Position numbers and translations under genes: made by a program. Below the pieces are notes generated by a model. The model was not told the origin of the DNA and ran no database searches. It was given only the letters and a program-made list of their open reading frames with translations. Positions 61,004-64,000 of a DNA stretch of 64,000 nt are shown one piece after another (the first letter of the stretch is position 1; every line of letters begins with the position of its first letter). The stretch covers positions 6,440,501-6,504,500 of the forward strand of contig NZ_AP019400.1 in the NCBI RefSeq assembly GCF_004295585.1, read 5' to 3'. This stretch comes from Cohnella abietis (lineage in GTDB: Bacteria > Bacillota > Bacilli > Paenibacillales > Paenibacillaceae).

Positions 61004-61753
61004 GCTCGATTATTTCGGGCAACTGGCCTGGCTCGGGGCTTGTTTAGGGCGAGATGCTCGATTATTTCGAGCAACTGGTCTGGCGTGAGGCTCGTTTGGC
61101 GGAGATGCTCGATTATTTCGGGCAACTGGTCCGGAGTGAGGCTCGTTTAGGGCGAGATGCTCGAAATTTTCGAACAACAGGCTCGGGGCGGGGCTCAATT
61201 GGGCGCAGATGCTCGATTATTTCGTGAAACTGGTCCGGCGTGGGGCTCGTTTGAGCGGAGATACTCGAAATTTTCGAGCATCGGATCCGGCGGCGGCTTG
61301 TTTAGGGCGAGATATTCGATTATTTCGTACAACGGGTCCGGCTTGAGGGGCGTTTGAGCGGAGTTGCTCGATTATTTCGTGCAACGGGTCCGGCTTGAGG
61401 GGCGTTTGGGTAGAGATACTCGATTATTTCGTGCAACTGGCCCGGCGCGGGGCTCGTTTGGCGGAGGTGTTCGATTATTTCGTGCAACTGGCTCGGTGCG
61501 GGGCTCGTTTGGCGGAGGTGTTCGATTATTTCGTGTAACAGGTCCGGCGCGGGGGGCGTTTGAGCGGAGATGCTCGATTATTTCGTGCAACTGGTCCGGA
61601 GTGAGGCTCGTTTAGGGCGAGATGCTCGAAAATTTCGAGCACCGGACCCGACAGGGGCTTGTTTAGAGCGCAGATGCTCGATTATTTCGTGTAACGGGTC
61701 CGGCGCGTGAAGCGTTTAGGTGGAGTTGCTCGATTATTTCGAGCAACGGGCCC
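61004..61753. repeat. Tandem array of about 15 imperfect 52-bp repeats (cluster 3)
   Basis: About 15 units (plus a degenerate one near 60952) begin GCTCGATTATTTCG and recur about every 52 bp, separated by CAACTGGTCCGGCG, GGGGCTCGTTT and GAGCGGAGAT. Three units have GCTCGAAATTTTCGAGC-type palindromes instead of GATTATT. The array fills the gap between the symporter and the aminopeptidase genes. The period equals that of clusters 1 and 2, and GTTTGAGCGG-AGAT plus AACT occur at matching spacing in their reverse complement. Apparent short ORFs (ARNNRASP-type) are repeat artefacts. Confidence 0.93.
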
Positions 61754-61807
61754 ACTTCATCGGGGAGACTCCCACCGCTATGGCCGCCCCCAACATACCG
61801 GGTTCAC

Positions 61808-63325
61808 CTAATCATTCATTAAGAATGCGGCTAGCATACGGGTACCGAAACCAGTCGCTCCAACCGCGAATTCTCCTTTGGCGGAGGACGAATCCTTCGG
61901 CCCATTCATGTCGATATGTGCCCACTTTAGCGAAGGATGAACAAATTTGCGTAAAAATAAGGACGAAGTAATGACTCCCGCTTCGCCGACCCGGCTAATA
62001 TTGCATGCATCGGCATAATCGCTGTCCAAATAAGATTCGTATTCGTCCACCAGTGGGAGCTGCCATACTCGCTCTCCGAATGGCTCGCCAGCGGATTTGA
62101 GCGCTTGGACCAGCTCGTCATCTCCCAATATGCCGGCAAGCTTGGAACCGAGTGCTCCGACAACCGAATAAGTCAGCGTTGCTAGGTCAATCGCTTGCTC
62201 GGCTCCAATACGGTGAGCGTAAATCAAAGCATCCGCTAGAACGAGTCGTCCTTCCGCATCTGTATTGCCTACCTGTACCGTCAGTCCGTTCGCATAACGG
62301 ATAATTTCTCCGGGTAGCATGGCACGGTCTGAAGGACTGTTTTCCGCGGATGGCACCAACACTGCGACATTCGCACCCGCTCCACTACGTACCAAGATAT
62401 CGAGAGCCCCGAGCACTGCCGCCGCTCCGGCCATATCCATCCGCATGTCGCTAATGTCGTTGTCACGCTTGAGACTAATGCCGCCCGTATCGAACGTGAT
62501 GCCTTTACCAATCAAAGCAACGAGCGGTTTCGTTTCGTCCGTGCAATACCGCACCTCAATAAACACGGGCGAATGCACGCTGCCTTTGCCTACAGCCATC
62601 AAGCCGGCAAAACCAAGGCGCTCCAGCTCCTCGCCTTCATAGACGAAAACTTGCGCTTTAGAGCCCTCGAACCTTTCCACCGTTCTTTCGGCCAATGTAC
62701 TGGGACGCAAATAATTAGGAGGCTCGTTAGTCAGATCGCGCGCCCACATCGTGCTTTCTGCTCGTACTTGACCACGCTGGATCGCCTCTCGCGATTCCAT
62801 ACTTTCCTCGCCGACGAAATACACGGTCACAGTTTGTCTGTTATCCGAGTCAGTGTCCGTGTCTGTGTCGGCATCCGTGTCCGTGTCCGTTGCAGAGTCC
62901 TTGTCCGCATCCGTCTTTTTCTTATATTTATCGAACGAATAAGTGCCGAGTAGCGTGCCTTCGGCCCAAGCTGCAATCGCATCTGACTTACCGCCATTAA
63001 CAAAAGTAGCGGCAGATTGTAGCGCTTCGAATGAAACCGACGCTGTCCTGCGCTTTTCCTTCAGTAACGCACGCCCGGCGTTACCTGCCGCCTCTCTTAG
63101 GAATGACGATTGAAGCTTCGCCACCTCCCCCAAGCCGACGAGCAAGATATCCGGTTCGCCGCTACGACCATAAAACCACGTCACGGCATGCCTAGCTCCC
63201 ATGTGCGGTAAAATCGTCATCCCCCTGAACGATTCCCGTATGGTTTGCAATTCCGGCAAGCTTTCCGTGAAGACCGGAAGGATCAATGTCTGTATGAATT
63301 CGGCTCCTCCGATTTCAAACTTCAT
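61808..63325 (-). CDS. pepA: Leucyl aminopeptidase, M17 family
   Basis: This 505-residue cytosolic di-metal aminopeptidase has an N-terminal substrate-gating domain (about 1-170) and a C-terminal catalytic domain with GKGITFDTGGISLK (metal Lys/Asp), MRMDMAGAAAVLG and the signature NTDAEGRLVLADAL. Between the domains is an unusual Asp/Thr-rich stretch (about residues 138-160: TDADKDSATDTDTDADTDT). It is encoded by a GTGTCC-type hexanucleotide microsatellite. The ATG at 63325 overlaps the preceding stop by one base (TGATG); a GGAGGAAAGG site lies upstream. It is co-transcribed with the metallophosphoesterase. Confidence 0.94.
   Translation of the reverse strand: MKFEIGGAEFIQTLILPVFTESLPELQTIRESFRGMTILPHMGARHAVTWFYGRSGEPDILLVGLGEVAKLQSSFLREAAGNAGRALLKEKRRTASVSFEALQSAATFVNGGKSDAIAAWAEGTLLGTYSFDKYKKKTDADKDSATDTDTDADTDTDTDSDNRQTVTVYFVGEESMESREAIQRGQVRAESTMWARDLTNEPPNYLRPSTLAERTVERFEGSKAQVFVYEGEELERLGFAGLMAVGKGSVHSPVFIEVRYCTDETKPLVALIGKGITFDTGGISLKRDNDISDMRMDMAGAAAVLGALDILVRSGAGANVAVLVPSAENSPSDRAMLPGEIIRYANGLTVQVGNTDAEGRLVLADALIYAHRIGAEQAIDLATLTYSVVGALGSKLAGILGDDELVQALKSAGEPFGERVWQLPLVDEYESYLDSDYADACNISRVGEAGVITSSLFLRKFVHPSLKWAHIDMNGPKDSSSAKGEFAVGATGFGTRMLAAFLMND
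62846..62912. repeat. Hexanucleotide microsatellite inside the M17 aminopeptidase gene
   Basis: Repeats of GTGTCC/GTGTCG/GCATCC units in phase with codons encode a TD/AD run on the minus strand. The unit length is a multiple of three, so expansion or contraction would alter linker length without a frameshift. Confidence 0.8.
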
Positions 63326-64000
63326 CAAGCCTTTCCTCCATTTGCTTCAACAATCCATGTCTCGAATTCCGGCTTGTCCTCGTATAGGCGGATAACGCGG
63401 GCGCCTCTTTGTAATTTGCCATAGCAATTGTACCCTGTCACACGACCGTAGCACAGGCGAATGCCATGAAGGGTTCCGCAATAATCATTATCATGATCGT
63501 GACCGACAAAAGTGCCCATCACATCCCCCATCTGAATCATTGCGGCGAACAAACCGCTGTTGATCTTGGGACATTCTACTTCCTCTTCTTTCGTGCCTAT
63601 CACCTGATCGCCGTTCCATGCGGCTTCGTATTCCGGAATCGGAATGTGGAAAAAGGCAAGAGAGGAAAGGGGCCCCCCATTGTGCTCCGAGAGCTTGCGC
63701 GATTGCTCCGTATACCAATTAATTTGATCGGAGTGAATCCATGCGTAGCCACCGATCGCTTCCGGGGCGTTAATACCCGAGTCTAAGAAATACATTGCAG
63801 CAGTATCCTTGCTTCCCGTTGAATCTTTTAATTTTAGAACAAAATTGCCAACTCCGTTAATGTCAGCGGGGCCGGCAGCAGAGAGACACAGCTCATTTTC
63901 CAACTGGATGTCCAGCAGTTCCTCCTTCGTGACTCCCGCTTCCGCATCGTGATTGCCGAACACGGCTGCCCAAGGAACCTGCGACTCCACGACAGGGGCA
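63325..64000 (-). CDS. Metallophosphoesterase family protein, N terminus beyond the window
   Basis: The visible 225 residues lie in one frame to the window edge (the apparent GTG at 63990 is preceded by in-frame codons). Calcineurin-like motifs are present: FGNHDAEAG (metal Asn-His), AFFHIPIPEY (metal His) and the C-terminal GHDHDNDYCG. The upstream DxH and GDxx(D/N) metal sites must lie beyond 64000. Purple-acid-phosphatase-like phosphatases of this type are common in Paenibacillus. It ends in GGKA and a TGA that overlaps the aminopeptidase ATG by one base, so the two are in one operon. Confidence 0.85.
   Translation of the reverse strand, partial: APVVESQVPWAAVFGNHDAEAGVTKEELLDIQLENELCLSAAGPADINGVGNFVLKLKDSTGSKDTAAMYFLDSGINAPEAIGGYAWIHSDQINWYTEQSRKLSEHNGGPLSSLAFFHIPIPEYEAAWNGDQVIGTKEEEVECPKINSGLFAAMIQMGDVMGTFVGHDHDNDYCGTLHGIRLCYGRVTGYNCYGKLQRGARVIRLYEDKPEFETWIVEANGGKA

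Noticed and set aside
60891..61615. ORFs with ARNNRASP-like or GLRGV-like repeats in cluster 3
   Set aside because: They arise from tandem repeats on both strands and lack ribosome binding sites and coding-like composition.

Overview
The window looks like a chromosomal segment of an endospore-forming Firmicute of the Paenibacillus/Cohnella type. The reasons are an alpha/beta small acid-soluble spore protein, a giant protein with three C-terminal SLH domains, YesM/YesN-type two-component genes next to carbohydrate ABC transporters, LacI-family regulators, lipoprotein binding proteins, DinB-type putative bacillithiol transferases, strong AGGAGG ribosome binding sites and T-tailed hairpin terminators. 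No rRNA, tRNA, CRISPR array, transposase or prophage gene was seen. The genus is an inference from gene style, not a database match.

Layout. 54-4680: a GH8 glycosidase and two sugar ABC permeases with a LacI regulator and two operator-like palindromes. 4851-15750: housekeeping and accessory genes (HtpX protease, TVP38-like membrane protein, LTA synthase, MarR regulator, spore protein, ABC-F ATPase with a short upstream ORF and terminator, EamA exporter). 13250-20124: a probable organosulfur locus with a LysR regulator, an SsuABC-like importer, two tandem DinB proteins and an M20 amidohydrolase. 20211-24443: an ArsR/AHSA1 pair with two palindromic operators, then a quinone/catechol-stress cluster (MarR regulator, ring-cleaving dioxygenase broken by one base, esterase, flavin reductase). 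25022-25471: Dps.

25739-35049 is the most unusual block: eight co-directional genes for a LacI regulator, a sensory-rhodopsin-transducer (ASRT) family protein, a ribose-type ABC importer, a GH20-like glycosidase of uncertain class, a polysaccharide deacetylase and an M24 protein with an altered metal site. It has two LacI-type operators upstream and looks like an uncharacterised glycan or amino-sugar conjugate catabolic operon. 37805-53716 is a second amino-sugar region: a 2232-residue SLH-anchored GH123-like enzyme, a YesM kinase and YesN-like regulator, a MalEFG-type importer, a GH20 hexosaminidase and NagA. 58571-60764 adds a ChbG-type deacetylase and a GPH symporter. 61808-64000 holds a leucyl aminopeptidase and a metallophosphoesterase that runs off the window.

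Three intergenic clusters of imperfect tandem repeats (7184-7860, 24546-24969 and 61004-61753) all have a 52-bp period. The first two are clearly one family. The third shares period and anchor words with their reverse complement. Together with the 25.7-35.3 kb operon and the short-ORF/terminator arrangement before the ABC-F gene, they are the observations most worth following up.
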